DNA of 64,000 nucleotides, taken from NCBI GenBank assembly GCA_022925895.1, contig JAKSYS010000007.1, positions 62,001 to 126,000 on the forward strand, in the 5' to 3' direction. Below the pieces are notes generated by a model. It was given only the letters and a program-made list of their open reading frames with translations. It was not told where the DNA came from and ran no database searches. Every line of letters begins with the position of its first letter. Within the stretch, counting starts at the first letter, position 1. This stretch comes from Fragilaria crotonensis (Eukaryota > Bacillariophyta > Fragilariophyceae > Fragilariales > Fragilariaceae). Both the position numbers and the translations under genes were made by a program. Shown here in pieces: positions 11,029 through 22,899 of this stretch.

Positions 11029-12429
11029 TCAATCGGCCTTACCACTCGCCCAGTAGGATTTGGCATAGTCTGGCATGCGAATGTGTGGTGGGTATTCCGA
11101 CTTGTCGGATTCCAAATCTTGAGCCAACACGTGCATAAAGAGCTGTTCCATGGGTGGTTTGGGCGATGCCTTGGCAGCAAGGACCTCGTTCTGGACCATC
11201 TTGCGAATACGCTTTTCAATATTCTTGAGCTCTTCCGCGTCCGAGAAGCCGGCATCAATAATGGTCTTTTTGATAAACTCCAAAGGATCGCGAGTGGATC
11301 GAGTGAAGGCAATCTCCTCTCTGTTACGGTAGGTGGTTCCGGGGTCACTCATGGAGTGACCGTGGTAACGGTAGGTCATCATTTCCACATACATTGGTCC
11401 ATTGCCATTCGCACAGTAGTCCTTGACGAAGCGCATGCCTTCAGTGACGGCCAAGACATTCATACCATCAATGCGAATACCAGGAATGGCATTTCCCATT
11501 TTGTAATAGTCACTGATACTGGAATGGCGGTCCATTGACGTTCCCATACCATAATGATTGTTTTCGATACAAAAGATCATGGGCAGTTTCCAGAGTGCTG
11601 CCATGTTTGCCGACTCCCAAATTTGTCCTTGATTGGCTGCTCCGTCGCCGTAGCAGGCAATGGCGACCGCCATGGGTTCACCTGGCTTGGCCTTGTACTT
11701 GTTGGCGAATGCCAAACCAGTTCCAAGAGGAACTTGAGCACCTACGATACCAGCACCTCCAAAAAAGTTGTTTTCTTTGCTGTAAAAGTGCATACTGCCA
11801 CCCTTTCCCTTGGACATGCCATCAATGTTTCCAAAGAGTTCGGCAAGTACCTTTCCAACAGACCCCCCACGAAGGAGTGCCACGCAATGGCAGCGATACG
11901 ACGTCGCCCAAGAATCTTCCAATGACAAGGCGGTATGTATTCCTGTGGCGACGGCTTCTTGACCATCGTACAAGTGACAGAATCCGCGAATGTTACGAGC
12001 CTTGTATTCATTGTCACACGTGATTTCCATGCGACGCATAGTGTACATGATTTCGAATTGATCCAAGAGCTGCTCTTTGGTGTATTCGACAGTTGTCGAT
12101 GGACCTCCTTCAATGTTGTGAATCTGCAAATGGGTGGGCAAATGGACAAGAACATGATGAAAATGTGAGATGGTCGACAATTGACAAGTGGGCTTCTGAC
12201 AGTGGACAGTATAGTGTACAGTACAGTTTGTACTGCAGTACCGCAGACATAAGATCCGTTCATGACTCGAGAATCCATTACATCTCCATCGTGATTTTCA
12301 GATACATCGGATTGGAAGACGCACCTCGAAGGATCCAGTCAAGTCGAATGTAGCGGATGTGGTCGAGGACATGAAGCGATTGGCCCAAAGGCCCATTCGG
12401 GCGGATGACCGTCCCAAGGTGGATAGCAT
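11029..12429 (-). CDS. PDHA1: Pyruvate dehydrogenase E1 component subunit alpha, mitochondrial
   Basis: Catalyses the thiamine-diphosphate-dependent decarboxylation of pyruvate, with E1 beta, in the pyruvate dehydrogenase complex. Two exons are inferred: 12429-12325 (35 codons) and 12123-11029, with a 201-nt intron, giving 399 residues, normal for the family. The first exon encodes a basic, Ser- and Arg-rich presequence (MLSTLGRSSARMGLW) typical of mitochondrial import. Family motifs are clear: HLYDGQEAVATG, the thiamine-diphosphate motif GDGAANQGQIWESANMA ending in ENNHYG, and the phosphorylation-loop sequence YRYHGHSMSDPGTTYR. The last includes the serine that pyruvate dehydrogenase kinase targets in other eukaryotes, so phospho-regulation is likely. 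The plastid form is the alternative, but the presequence lacks a signal peptide. The frame is intact. Confidence 0.95.
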
Positions 12430-13219
12430 TTTTTCGTTGGTGCAAGAATGTGGATTGTATGATGGAGTGCGGATCTGTGTGAGAGTGATTGTTTGCTAAA
12501 AAAGACAAATGGCGAGCGGCGAACGTGAAAAAGTGCCTGATGGGCCAAACTGCTGGCGTTGCTACTGTACTTGTGCAACTACTATAAACTTACGGGCAAT
12601 AGTCGTAGCGGTGTCTAGGACAGACAGGCAACTGCAACAGATGAAGTTTCTTCGGCAGCGGCAGTCCAAAAGGCGGGCTGGAAATTTCGTCATTTGGGGT
12701 TCGCATTCTTACATTATAACATACTGTATACCTGGTACTGTACACCGTTACGAGTACAAACGCTCGGATTATATACTGCTACTCCAGTACCACCATGAGC
12801 TGGTGCATGACAACTGCACAAGGTCTGCAGCGTAGCGTACGGCCGATTGACAGACGGTTGGTAGCGACCTGTCGTAGCCGCACACTTCTATTCGTGCGCC
12901 TACCAATATGATGCCGGCTGCAGTATGCAGTACCTTGTACAAGTACCTCTACCACGATAGTCGCTCGCTTCAATCTTCAATCCACGCCCTCCAACGACAT
13001 CGAGCATCTGTGCATCCACCATCCGCCACCATCATTGTGGCAGACCGCTTCATTGTGACCGTAACATACTTTATTACCAAAGTGCTTGGAGTAAAGTTCT
13101 CAGTATACCATTTGTCATTCATCATATCAAACTATCCATTACTGCATCGAAGACCAAGTCTACTCCCTACTCAATTAAAAAGAAACGCAGCAAGCAAGAG
13201 GACGGAACGGCGCATCATT
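12430..13219. promoter_or_regulatory. Divergent intergenic region of PDHA1 and NAA15
   Basis: 790 bp separate the two divergent start codons, so both promoters lie here. No canonical TATA box was recognised. Several GTAC-containing blocks (about 12720-12780) occur. No other gene is supported. Confidence 0.45.
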
Positions 13220-16200
13220 ATGTCCACGTCCACACACCCATCCACGAATGGCAATGCCAACAGCAGCAACAACCACGACAATGGCAGTACTAGTAACAAC
13301 GATAATCCTCAAGCTGGACAGGGACGACCATTGCCCAAAAAGGAAGGAGATTTATTCAAAGCACTGGTGAAACAATACGAATCAAAGCAGTACAAAAAGG
13401 CCATCAAGGCTGCTGATACCATCTTGAAGAAATTCCCAAATCACGGCGAAACCTTGGCCATGAAAGGATTGACAGTGTACTACTCTTCATCTGATCGGAA
13501 AGAGGAAGCCCATCAGTTTGTCAAGTTGGGTCTTCGCAACGACATGAGGTACGTCACCGATTTTGTGATTTACAAACATGCTTGATCCAATTTGCGGTAC
13601 ATTAATTCATATGCATGGCCATCTCAACCATACATCTCTTCACGCTTTTCTACACCTCTGTTTCCCCCCTTTCATTTTTTGCAGGTCGCACGTATGCTGG
13701 CACGTCTATGGACTCCTCCACCGTGCCGATCGCAACTACTTGGAGGCAATCAAGGCCTACAAACAGGCCCTCCGCATTGATCACGACAATTTGCAAATTC
13801 TACGTGATTTGAGTCTTCTCCAAATTCAAATGAGGGACTTGTCGGGCTTTGTTGTGACTCGGAACGCCATTCTCAATTTGAAACCAACGGCGCAGACTAA
13901 TTGGTTGTCCTTTGCGGTTGCCAAACATTTGCAAGGCAATTATGAAGGTGCCCTGCAGGTTATTGATATTTACTTGGGAACGCTCTCAGAAGGTAGTCCA
14001 GAACTCAAGAGAGATTATCAACCATCGGAACTGCAAATGTACAAGAGTTATCTACTGTTGCAAACCAACAACCCGCAGGCGGCACTGGATCACTTGGACC
14101 AATGTCGCGCTGTCGTCATGGATCGAGGTGCATGGCTGTGGTACAAGACGCGATGTCACATGGCCCTCCAGCAGTACGACGATGCCAAAGCCACCCTCTG
14201 GCAACTATTCCAACGAGGGGCCACTGAGGACTATCGAATCCATGCTGCCTATCAGTGTGCGACGCTCCAACTAACGACCAATGAGGTATTTGCGGGAATG
14301 GATACTCTTGCCACCACTCGGCGCTTAACTGCGGATCAAAAGACGCAGCTCTTGAGCATTTACGAGAATGAACTCAAACAAGAATTCCCGCGATCGCCTG
14401 CCGTTCAGAGAATACCATTGACCCTCCTGGAAGGAGACGCGTTGGCAACGCAATTAGGTATCTACATTCGCAAGTTGCTTGTCAAGGGAGTTCCCTCACT
14501 TGCTCTTGATCTGGGATCGCTTGTCTTGCAGGAAGACGACAATGGCCGTTACAGTCGAGTGTCGGACACGTTTGATTTCAAAAAATCATCCAACGTACAC
14601 TTTGATTCGCAACTTGACGCAAGACTACATTGACAACTTGAGAGCGCATAATAAGTTCCATCCAGACGATCCAGAAGAACAGGAACCGTCAACGATTTTC
14701 TGGGCTCTATTCCTTCAAGCAGGTCTGCAGGAACTGGCTGGCAATTACACGGATGCCCTGGCTCTCGTTGACGAGTGTTTGCAGCACACTCCAACGGCAG
14801 TGGATGTCTACGAAGTTCTAGGCCGCATCTTGCAAAAATCAGGTGATTTGAAAGCTGCTGTGGAAGCCATTGACAAGGGTCGTGATTTGGACCAACAGGA
14901 CCGTTACATGAACAACCAAACGACCAAGTACATGTTGCAAGCCAACATGCCGGAGACGGCTCTGGAGCGTATCGGCCTATTCACCAACAATGATGCCAAT
15001 ACGAGTCCCGATGCAACTCTCTTTGACATGCAATGCTCGTGGTATGAATTAGAATTGGCAGACTGTCTTGCGCGCCAAGGGAAGTATGGGCGTTCGTTGA
15101 AAAAATATGGTGAGTTTATCAGAGCTTGTTCGGATCGTGGCTGTTGCATGGAAGAGAACCTTGACTCTGTTCTCCTCTCCAAATTTGCATCTCATTGTGT
15201 GATTCTTTCATTGTAGCGGCTGTGATGAAGCATTTCGAAGACATTCACGAGGATCAATTTGACTTTCATTCCTACTGCATCCGCAAGGTTACGTTGAGGG
15301 CATATTGCGACGTTTTGGATTGGGAAGATGCTCTGTGGGGCCAACCCTATTATCGTCGAGCCGCCGAGGGAACAATTCGCCTCTACAAAACAATTTATGA
15401 CGACCCCAGCATCCTTGCGGACTTGCAAGAACCTGATTATTCTGAAATGTCCGCTGCGGAAAAGAAGAAGGCCAAGGCGGTTGCCCGCAAGAAGAAGAAG
15501 GCGGCAGAAAAGAAGGCTGCAGATGGCGAAGAGGTCGAAGTAGAAGGAAAAAGAACTTTTGTTGAAGGATGCGCTCGAGGAATGTCGTAAGCTGTCATCG
15601 ATTCTGTCGAAGCACGCTCCAAAGGAAATTTCCACTTGGATGATACAGTACGACATTGCGATTCGACGGGGTAAGGTGATGATGGCCATGGAGGTGAGTT
15701 ACAATAGTAGTAGTCAGTCGTATCGATTGTGAGTGTCATCGTTTCCCGACCAGTTCTAACCTACCACCCTTGCAATCGCAATGCCTTTTGGGAACGTTAG
15801 GCTTTATTCAAAGCACGGTCCGTGGATTCACAATCGAGCGAACTTTTGAGTCGAATTGCAGACTTCGGAACAAAGGTTGAGAAATTCAAGACAGAAGACT
15901 TCCCAGCTGTTGTGAAGGAAGTCATTGACTCTGAGTTGCCCGCCTTGTTGAATAATCACGAATCTGTCGCTGAATATGTGTCAACTGCGGCGAAAGAGAC
16001 TGCGACAAGAGGTCTCCCCTATCGTATCGCCGTTGCAAAGGCGTTGGTATTGGTAAAGAAAGCCACCGTGGCAGAGGCTGCCAAATTCTTGGTAGAAGGA
16101 GGACTTGATGGACGAGGTGTAAGTGTCGAAAGCTGTCGAGATGCTCTCGATGCCCTCAAGACGTTTGGTGCCAGCGATGCCATTAGTGCGTGGATTGGTA

Positions 16201-16241
16201 TGGTGAAGGAACGATTTCCACTAATCACAGACTTTGAGTAA
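13220..16241 (+). CDS. NAA15: N-alpha-acetyltransferase 15, NatA auxiliary subunit
   Basis: Ribosome-anchoring TPR subunit of the NatA complex, which acetylates N-termini with catalytic NAA10. Four exons are inferred: 13220-13548, 13685-15109, 15217-15693 and 15801-16241, with introns of 136, 107 and 107 nt. Family blocks are obvious: SHVCWHVYGLLHRADRNY, LQILRDLSLLQIQMRDL and DQFDFHSYCIRKVTLR, plus a Lys/Ala-rich charged segment near 15450-15540. Two single-base frame changes occur, each at an A run: AAAAAA at 14580-14585 and AAAAA at 15548-15552. One base too many in each gives exactly 890 codons including the stop, close to the 866 residues of human NAA15. Sequence or assembly error is more likely than a pseudogene, since the gene is essential in most eukaryotes and no stop substitutions are seen. 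Confidence 0.9.
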
Positions 16242-16525
16242 CGTTGTTGACGATAATCAATAGATTTGTGTGACAATCGGCTTGAGGTCAGAGTTACACA
16301 TGCTTCTTTGTACCCCTCACTAGTTGCCGAGACTGAAGTATGTACCAAGATACAGTCCGTCGTCTAGACACGACAGCTAGAGTAGGGTTCAACACTGACA
16401 ACTCGAGTATCTAACTTAAGTTCGACCCTCCCGAGCGATTGCGATTTCGCATCATCAGTTTAGCTGGACAACTATGAACTCTCCTTGATGTGACCTGAAT
16501 TGAGATGGTGGCATGCCATTGTCGT

Positions 16526-17032
16526 TTAGTGAAGATTGAAAGGTTCACCAGTCACCAAGGAATAAATCGCTCGCCCACCAAGTGCCACTACAACTCCAGA
16601 CCAGACAATGCGCAAGGTGAGTTCCTTGGTATCCACGGTGACATAGTCAGGATCCAACCCCTGAATTCGGTAGTACGTCCAATCGTTGGGATTTGAAAGG
16701 TAATTGTCCATGTTGGCTTGCGCCGTGATTCGATCGACCTTATCGGTGGCCATGAACTTGAGGACTGCTTGTTCGTACGTATCGGGATTCGTAAGACGAG
16801 TAAAGAACGGCGTGGGTCCTCCACGAATGACGGTTCCCCAGATATCATAACCAGCCTCAGGTCCCTCGATCTCTGGCTTGTTGGTAACCCATTTGTCTTG
16901 CTTCTTGTCAAATTTCACTGCCTCGAGTTGCGAAACAGATGATGATTGCTTTAGACGCTGCTGCGGTGCAAGGGTAAATGCCAAAGCAGCAGGAAGACAG
17001 AGGAGAATAAGCGACAACAACGACAACTTCAT
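16526..17032 (-). CDS. Plastid-targeted membrane protein, unknown function
   Basis: A 168-residue protein taken from the ATG at 17032, which opens MKLSLLSLILLCLPAALAFTLAP: a signal peptide followed by an ALAF-T junction, the Phe-containing motif that directs proteins through the diatom plastid membranes. An in-frame ATG at 17050 adds six residues and is possible. The mature part has a conserved-looking core (EGPEAGYDIWGTVIRGG; DWTYYRIQGLDPDYVTVDT) and one probable transmembrane helix near the C-terminus (LRIVWSGVVVALGGRAIYSL). It looks like a small thylakoid protein, but I do not recognise the family. It is convergent with NAA15, 284 bp apart. Confidence 0.75.
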   Translation of the reverse strand: MKLSLLSLILLCLPAALAFTLAPQQRLKQSSSVSQLEAVKFDKKQDKWVTNKPEIEGPEAGYDIWGTVIRGGPTPFFTRLTNPDTYEQAVLKFMATDKVDRITAQANMDNYLSNPNDWTYYRIQGLDPDYVTVDTKELTLRIVWSGVVVALGGRAIYSLVTGEPFNLH

Positions 17033-17489
17033 TTTTGAAACGTGCGACATGTAGAATGAGGAATATGTGGAAGGCAATTAATACAGCGTACTCGTACTAA
17101 AAAATGGTGGATCCATAGTCGTCGACTGAAAACATGAGGATTTTCCCCTTGTCCATGCGTGTGTGACACGTCAGGCTAATGTCTTGTTGTTGTAATCCTG
17201 TACTCAGACTATGAATGCCACGGTACTGTCAGTACAAGTACCATATGATCATATGTATTGGATCCACTTCAATGCGATACCAACATTGCCGTGCGTGCGT
17301 GTTCCAAATGTACCCGGAGATCAGTTTATTTGGTTACGGTGTGTAGAGTACTGTACGTTGTACTGAACGTACTAACTCTAACGTTGCTACGTCATCCTAA
17401 CAATGTACTATTGCCCCCTGGGAGTCGTAGTTTCCCATTTTGTGCATACGATGAACTTGGCAACATGGCCTCATTTTTTAGACACAACA

Positions 17490-19686
17490 TTAATGATCGG
17501 CATTCGTATCTCCATCATGATCGCTCTCGTCGTCATCCTCTTCACCAGCGTAGTCAGATGATTCCGCAGGCTTCTCATGAGGCTCCGTATCCATTTGCTC
17601 TGTCTTGACCATTGCGTTGCCTCCTGGCGCATTGTCAAGTCCATGGAGGACGATTGGAGGAAATAAATCGCCTGTTTAAAAGAACGACAATGATTAGCGA
17701 CTCAATGAAGGTCGTCGCAATCAAAGCAAGGGACGTACCATTTTCCCTCAATGTATTAATGCAATATGGCACAAGGAAGACATTGTTGAACAGATCAACT
17801 CGGTCTTGATGTGGCAATGTCGATATCTTCTCCCAATTGTAACGAATGGCCATTTTCAGAGACGTGCCATAATCTTGCAGCATTGCCGACGCCAAGATTT
17901 GCAGGGCCCTTTGGTCATTGAATTCCCATGGTCCCCACTTCACATATCCCTCTGCGAGACCAATTCGTTGGGCTACTTTAAAACTCAATTCGTCGCTCGA
18001 TCCGTACGTATCCCCAATCTGATGTGGCAACGCATTAGCCGCAACAGCAAGGGCCCGATGAAGGACATTCACACCGCGAGGAGTAGACGGGAACCCATCT
18101 TGTACGTCATTCGGAAGGGCATTCCAAAGCGGCCAATAGGGATGAACCTCGAGGCAGTGATCCAAGACAGCGTTGATGGCACGCAAACTACTTTTTGATT
18201 TGGATGTCGACCACACCAATTCCGGGTGTGTATCCATTGCTGAAGGTGTTGTCGATGTTGATGATGCTGCTGCTGTGGCGGTTGTGATGGAAGGGTCTGG
18301 AACATCCCAGGCATTGAAGCGTGCCTTCTTGCAGACTCGACACAGAGCTCCAGTGTTCGGAGCGACCCAGGTCGACGTGTCGGTATCTGATGACGCCGAG
18401 CCTTGTCGACGAAATTCTGTCAATCCGGCCAACTTTGGTTCGACGGGACTCTTTCGGATCGGAGCTTTCGAAAGTAAGCTTGCAGTAGGATCCATGTCAT
18501 CGTCGGGGTCTGCAAACTGGTCGTCCTGGAGAACTATTGGCCCTTCGTTTTGAGCATGTGTGGTCGATGCATTCTTAATCTCATGTCGCGCTGATAATGA
18601 TGTTGGGGGTAACTTTAACTTTGAAGGTGCTGCTGCCATCGACCGAAGAGGAGCTGGAGATTTAGAATTCTTGAGATAACTCAACAACTCCACCCCTGGA
18701 GAGGCGATTGTCGTTGCAGACGAGGTTGACACTGCCGTAGTTAATGGGGAAGATGTTCTGTTGGTTTTGATCAACGAGGCGGATGGGAGTGGTCGCTGTC
18801 GTGCACGTGGTTCCGAAGGTCTTAGCTTAACTCGACCTTTTGCCATGGAATTTCTCCAAAATCGTGCCGAAACTTGTGTGACCACCGCCTCCATATCCGA
18901 CGGTGCACCGGAATCGGTGCTGTTGTCGTTGCTGTTCCGTGCAAGAACAGGATCAGCTAATGCGGCAACCGTAGGAGTTGTAGACGACGGAGGTGGGGGT
19001 CGCGCTGGTAGTTGTAGTGGCACGCTGACTTTAATGCTCTTGTTGCCGTTATCGCTGGCCTTTCTCTTTTTAGACTGTTCTGGCACAATAGACGACTCTG
19101 CAATTAACGAAAATGACTTGTTGGATTGCCTCTTGACTTCCACTCTTTGGTAGTCTGGTTGTGGTGGCAAGATGAGTTGAGGAATACCCATCTCGATCGA
19201 TGTTCCATTCGACCTTGCGTTCTTGAGAAGAATCATTTGTTCCGCAAGAGAGGCAGTGTCCTCTTCTCTCAAGGGTGAATCTAGATGTCGCTCTCGTTCT
19301 CGTAGCGCTTGAGAAGTCTTGTCAACAGATCGTTTCCAGTCCACAGGATACCATTTTCCGTCCTTTCTCGACTTTTCCAGGAATCGGCAGGGAGGACTTT
19401 GTGCGAAAACGTGATTCACAATGGCCTTTGCCACCAATATCTTTCCGTGCTTTGGGCTGCTTCGATAGTAGGGTCGGTTGGCTCGTACCAAATTTCGATA
19501 CCACGCGTTGCCTGGATGGGTGTTGGTCAATCCACCTCTACCACATAACACATCGCGATCGTTTGGTTTTTCCACAGCTTCATGTTTATGTTGTTGCATG
19601 TGTTGTTGACCATCATCGGATGAACAGTCGCTACCAATATGGTCGTAATTCATGTGGAGCATGAGAGTACTGGAACCAGGTATCAT
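17490..19686 (-). CDS. DUF6824-domain protein, probable nuclear regulator
   Basis: Two exons are inferred: 19686-17739 and 17671-17490, with a 67-nt intron (GTACGT...ACAG); phases agree and give 709 residues. Without splicing the frame would end at 17635 in an implausible hydrophobic tail; the spliced tail is acidic and ends ESDHDGDTNADH. The first in-frame ATG is 19686. The DUF6824 domain (residues about 42-131) begins NDRDVLCGRGGLTNTHPGN and includes KILVAKAIVNHV and the W near WYPVDWKRS; it is expanded in diatoms and its role is unproven, though gene regulation is often proposed. A long Ser/Thr/Pro-rich linker leads to a CRVCKKARFNAW block and a conserved C-terminal helical region. Related but shorter copies lie at 48546 and 51590. 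Confidence 0.85.
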
Positions 19687-20652
19687 ACAGTACTGGAGAA
19701 CAACCTTACTCTGTATGGAGTTCGCGTAGGCGGTACACAACTGTGAATAACCGAAATTCTGATCCGTGTTCAAGCTTTCGTTGCAATCTTGCTTTCTTCT
19801 GACAACTAAGGCACAAACGATGATCGTATCAATAAGAGATCAATCACCTGTTAGCAGAACTTCAATAGCGTAATGAACAACAAGAGATCCGATGATGCGA
19901 ATGCAAAGCAGTAATGATCGAGTCACAATTGGTAGGACCGCCTTCGACTGCCCTGTACACGTGAATACCTGAATTTGCTTACGTGAGTGACGTAGATTTA
20001 CTACCAGTCAACCAAGATTTCAATTCCCGTAGTATGTGACTGGCTTTGGTCGAAGAGTCGAAGTGTGTATTTTCATCCAAGGCAGGGATTCCAAGATTCC
20101 AACTGTCAAGAACAGCATACAAATACTCTAGTACCAGGTACTTGTACCATGAGGTACAGGTACTGTTGACGAAACTCAGAGTGCAAGGTGCAAGGCTCAC
20201 TATGACATATATAAACGCTGTATGCAAGCAGGCTGCGTTATTTTGGGAAAGTTCCCCAAAACACCAAAATAGCTTATTTCGGGACATTTTTGAAACTTAT
20301 TTTCGGAACTTTAATTGGGAACGTTACAGTACACAGTACAGTGTGAGTCCCATGTGATTCCTACGTGGATCGTCAGTACATCGATGATATCATACAGTAC
20401 TACAGTAATTCAGTACTACTATGACCGAGTCCAGTACGACGCCAATCCCACAAAGATTCGGGCGATGGCCAGTTGATCTCTACTGAATCCTACGTATTCT
20501 ACACGGTTTAAATCGGCAACTTTTAAAATGTTTAATTGGGAACAAATTCCCAAAATAAGAAAAAGTTCCCAACATATCACAGCCTGTGTCCAAGTACTAC
20601 ACCTCGTCCCTGGTACGACTATGCGTACCTGGTGCAACTGGTGGGGCTTCAG

Positions 20653-20746
20653 CATAAGACATTTGGTGGGAACTGGGAACACATTGTCGAAACCCAGGTT
20701 CATAAGACATTTGGTGGGAACTGGGAACACATTCGAAACCCAGGTT
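20653..20746. repeat. Two-copy tandem repeat of 48 and 46 bp
   Basis: The unit starting CATAAGACATTTGGTGGG and ending GAAACCCAGGTT occurs at 20653-20700 and 20701-20746; the second lacks two bases. Nearby sequence repeats TTGGGAAC and its complement, including TTGGGAAcaaaTTCCCAA near 20535. Confidence 0.85.
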
Positions 20747-21141
20747 CGCCGCATATGCAAATTCCATTCCTGCTTTCTTCCGCATTATGCATGTGTATAT
20801 CGTTATATGGGGTACTAGTACTATGCATACCGTACAATACCTCGTAATAGACACTCCGAGTACGATGGTATCGTTGTAGTCAGTAGTAGTACTGTACTAA
20901 GTACTCCAGCTCCAGTACCCCAGTAATACTGTACTAGTACCTCGTAACCGGAGTGTAAAGTACTCCCAGTAATCGCTGCTCTAGAATATGCCTGGGTGCA
21001 GCTTTTGTGAATTTTGGGTAGCCTCCGTAGAGACAGTATACTATTTATTTAGCTCACCTCCGACGTCCATGAGCTTATCTCGTTGATCCCCACACTTCAT
21101 TGTTGCTGACCTTCATCAACTCATATCTTGTGTTCAGTTGT

Positions 21142-21220
21142 GTCTCCCGCGTGCACCGATAGCTCTATAGGTTCATCAAGGGCTCTTTGAATAGTGCAAG
21201 CATCGGTGCACGCGGGAGAC
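21142..21220. repeat. Perfect 19-bp inverted repeat, 41-nt loop
   Basis: GTCTCCCGCGTGCACCGAT (21142-21160) pairs perfectly with 21202-21220. The stem is GC-rich in an AT-rich neighbourhood, so it stands out from background. It could be the hairpin of a noncoding RNA, a remnant of a transposon end, or a DNA cruciform. No open reading frame overlaps it. Confidence 0.8.
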
Positions 21221-22536
21221 GCATCGGATTGACATTTATCTTGTCTTGATTGCCGATGGCTTTAAGCGAAAGATTTGTTATAGCGGTCCATCGAACATGT
21301 TCTACTTATTCACATGCGCATGAAGTTTGTACCATTGTTAAACAACTTGCCGGCAACACAAGTTGCTGTATCATGGTGCCGCTTCAAGATGCGGAGCACG
21401 ATTTTACAACAAATGAAGGTGAGAACATTTGAAGGCTAGAATTTCTTGTCAAAACGCAGACGTACTCACGTCACTTTTCGACAACTTTCGAGGAAGAAAG
21501 AGGCACCGCGACCGCATCCCAGTGTTGGGCATGATTTCGTTTGAAATCCAATTTCCTGCACGCAGGCAGTAGTCAACTACAGTGCATCAAAACGGAGTCC
21601 GAGGTGTCCTTAGTATTTGCAGTGCACGGCCACGCTTGATTTGTGTATGGTCTCTTCAATGATGCCATAGTGTTGGCCTGGTGGTACGCTGAGTACGGTG
21701 ATCCCAACAGCGTTTGACTTTTCCTGTTGTCTTGTGAAGTGCACAAGAATGCTGCAGTGTTTTCACGCTGGCACTTGGAATCTCTGGATTATATTGCAAG
21801 GACGAGGCATGCTCCAGCATTTGCTGTGTTTGTTGCCAGTACTGCTTTCAGCATTATTTCTGAAAAAACCTATTGCTGCCATCTGTGATGACGGTCCATG
21901 ACTGCCACATGACCATTGAGTAAAGGCCGAACCAGTACCAATTCAAGCGGAGCTGTTGTATTCCGCTTGCACTGTGCAGCTTTAACCTTGTCGCAAAAAT
22001 GAAACTCTGCGATGTATTCGATATTTTCTCGACACTAAAGTCTCCACTAGAATTACTCTAAAAGAACCTTGAAGGTTAATCAACCATCGGTTGTCATCTC
22101 TTTCATACAACTAGCGAGTAGATGTTGCTACGTGTCACAAACCACATAATCATCCAAACAATAGAGGATCTATGAAACCTCGCAATTATCCTTAATGTTG
22201 GGCTTGGCAGCACCGTGATGTGAAGATACAAAGTTGACATTGAGTACAACTTCATCATGGGCATGCATATGATGATCTTTGTTCTTGTGATGTAATCAAA
22301 TCCCATGTTGAGATGATCCAAGCTCCTGAGCTAGCATGCATTGCATAACAGCAGCAACAGTAAAGAAACGCGAAACTCCTCTGGCTCATCCAGCATATTC
22401 ATTGTATACTAAATATTTCTACCATACTACGAGCTACTATGGCTACCCAAAGGATTTTTTTCGTGCACCCAGCCCCCAGCCATACCAGTTAGCATCCTTA
22501 CGGAGTTGGACATATGATACACATTGTACGGCGTTT

Positions 22537-22579
22537 ACTCCGGACTCCGGACTCCGGACGCTCCGGTGCTCCGGAGTGC
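22537..22579. repeat. Short CTCCGG-based tandem repeat
   Basis: Three ACTCCGG units in a row followed by two more CTCCGG cores; several cores are palindromic (CCGG). No function is evident. Confidence 0.6.
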
Positions 22580-22899
22580 CAGACGTCGCCTTCCCGTCGC
22601 CAGATGTAGTCTTCCCGCCGTACGGACATATGCGATCTTTGGTTAGTTGAACGTACGGTTAGATCCGTTATCAGCCATCAAGCCATCAACCACTTTTCAG
22701 ACAAAAATCCGAACATCCGATCGATGGAATCACCAGGACAGCTCACACATAGACTCCCACACATCGTCACATTCATGTCAACAGTCAAATAATCGAATAC
22801 TCGTAGACTTCTAAACATTGGAGACTAGAGCACCAGCAGGTTATTCATCAACTCATACTCATACCGTTGACACCTACCTGGTACTTCCTTATTGTTGTC

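Larger units (their letters stand above)
19687..22899. other. 3.2 kb intergenic region rich in repeats
   Basis: No protein gene is supported. It holds GTAC-rich sequence (about 20310-20960), a two-copy 47-bp tandem repeat (20653-20746), a strong GC-rich hairpin (21142-21220) and a small ACTCCGG repeat (22537-22579). The last 200 bp should contain the promoter of the CRAL-TRIO-like gene; no TATA box was recognised. Confidence 0.5.

Noticed and set aside
11014-12168. Plus-strand open frames across the PDHA1 gene
   Set aside because: Shadows of a well-conserved minus-strand gene.
14580-15552. Programmed frameshifting in NAA15
   Set aside because: No slippery-site plus structure pattern known for this family; simple extra bases in A runs explain both events.
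20653-20746. CRISPR-like array
   Set aside because: Only two adjacent units with no spacers, in a eukaryotic genome; a simple tandem duplication.
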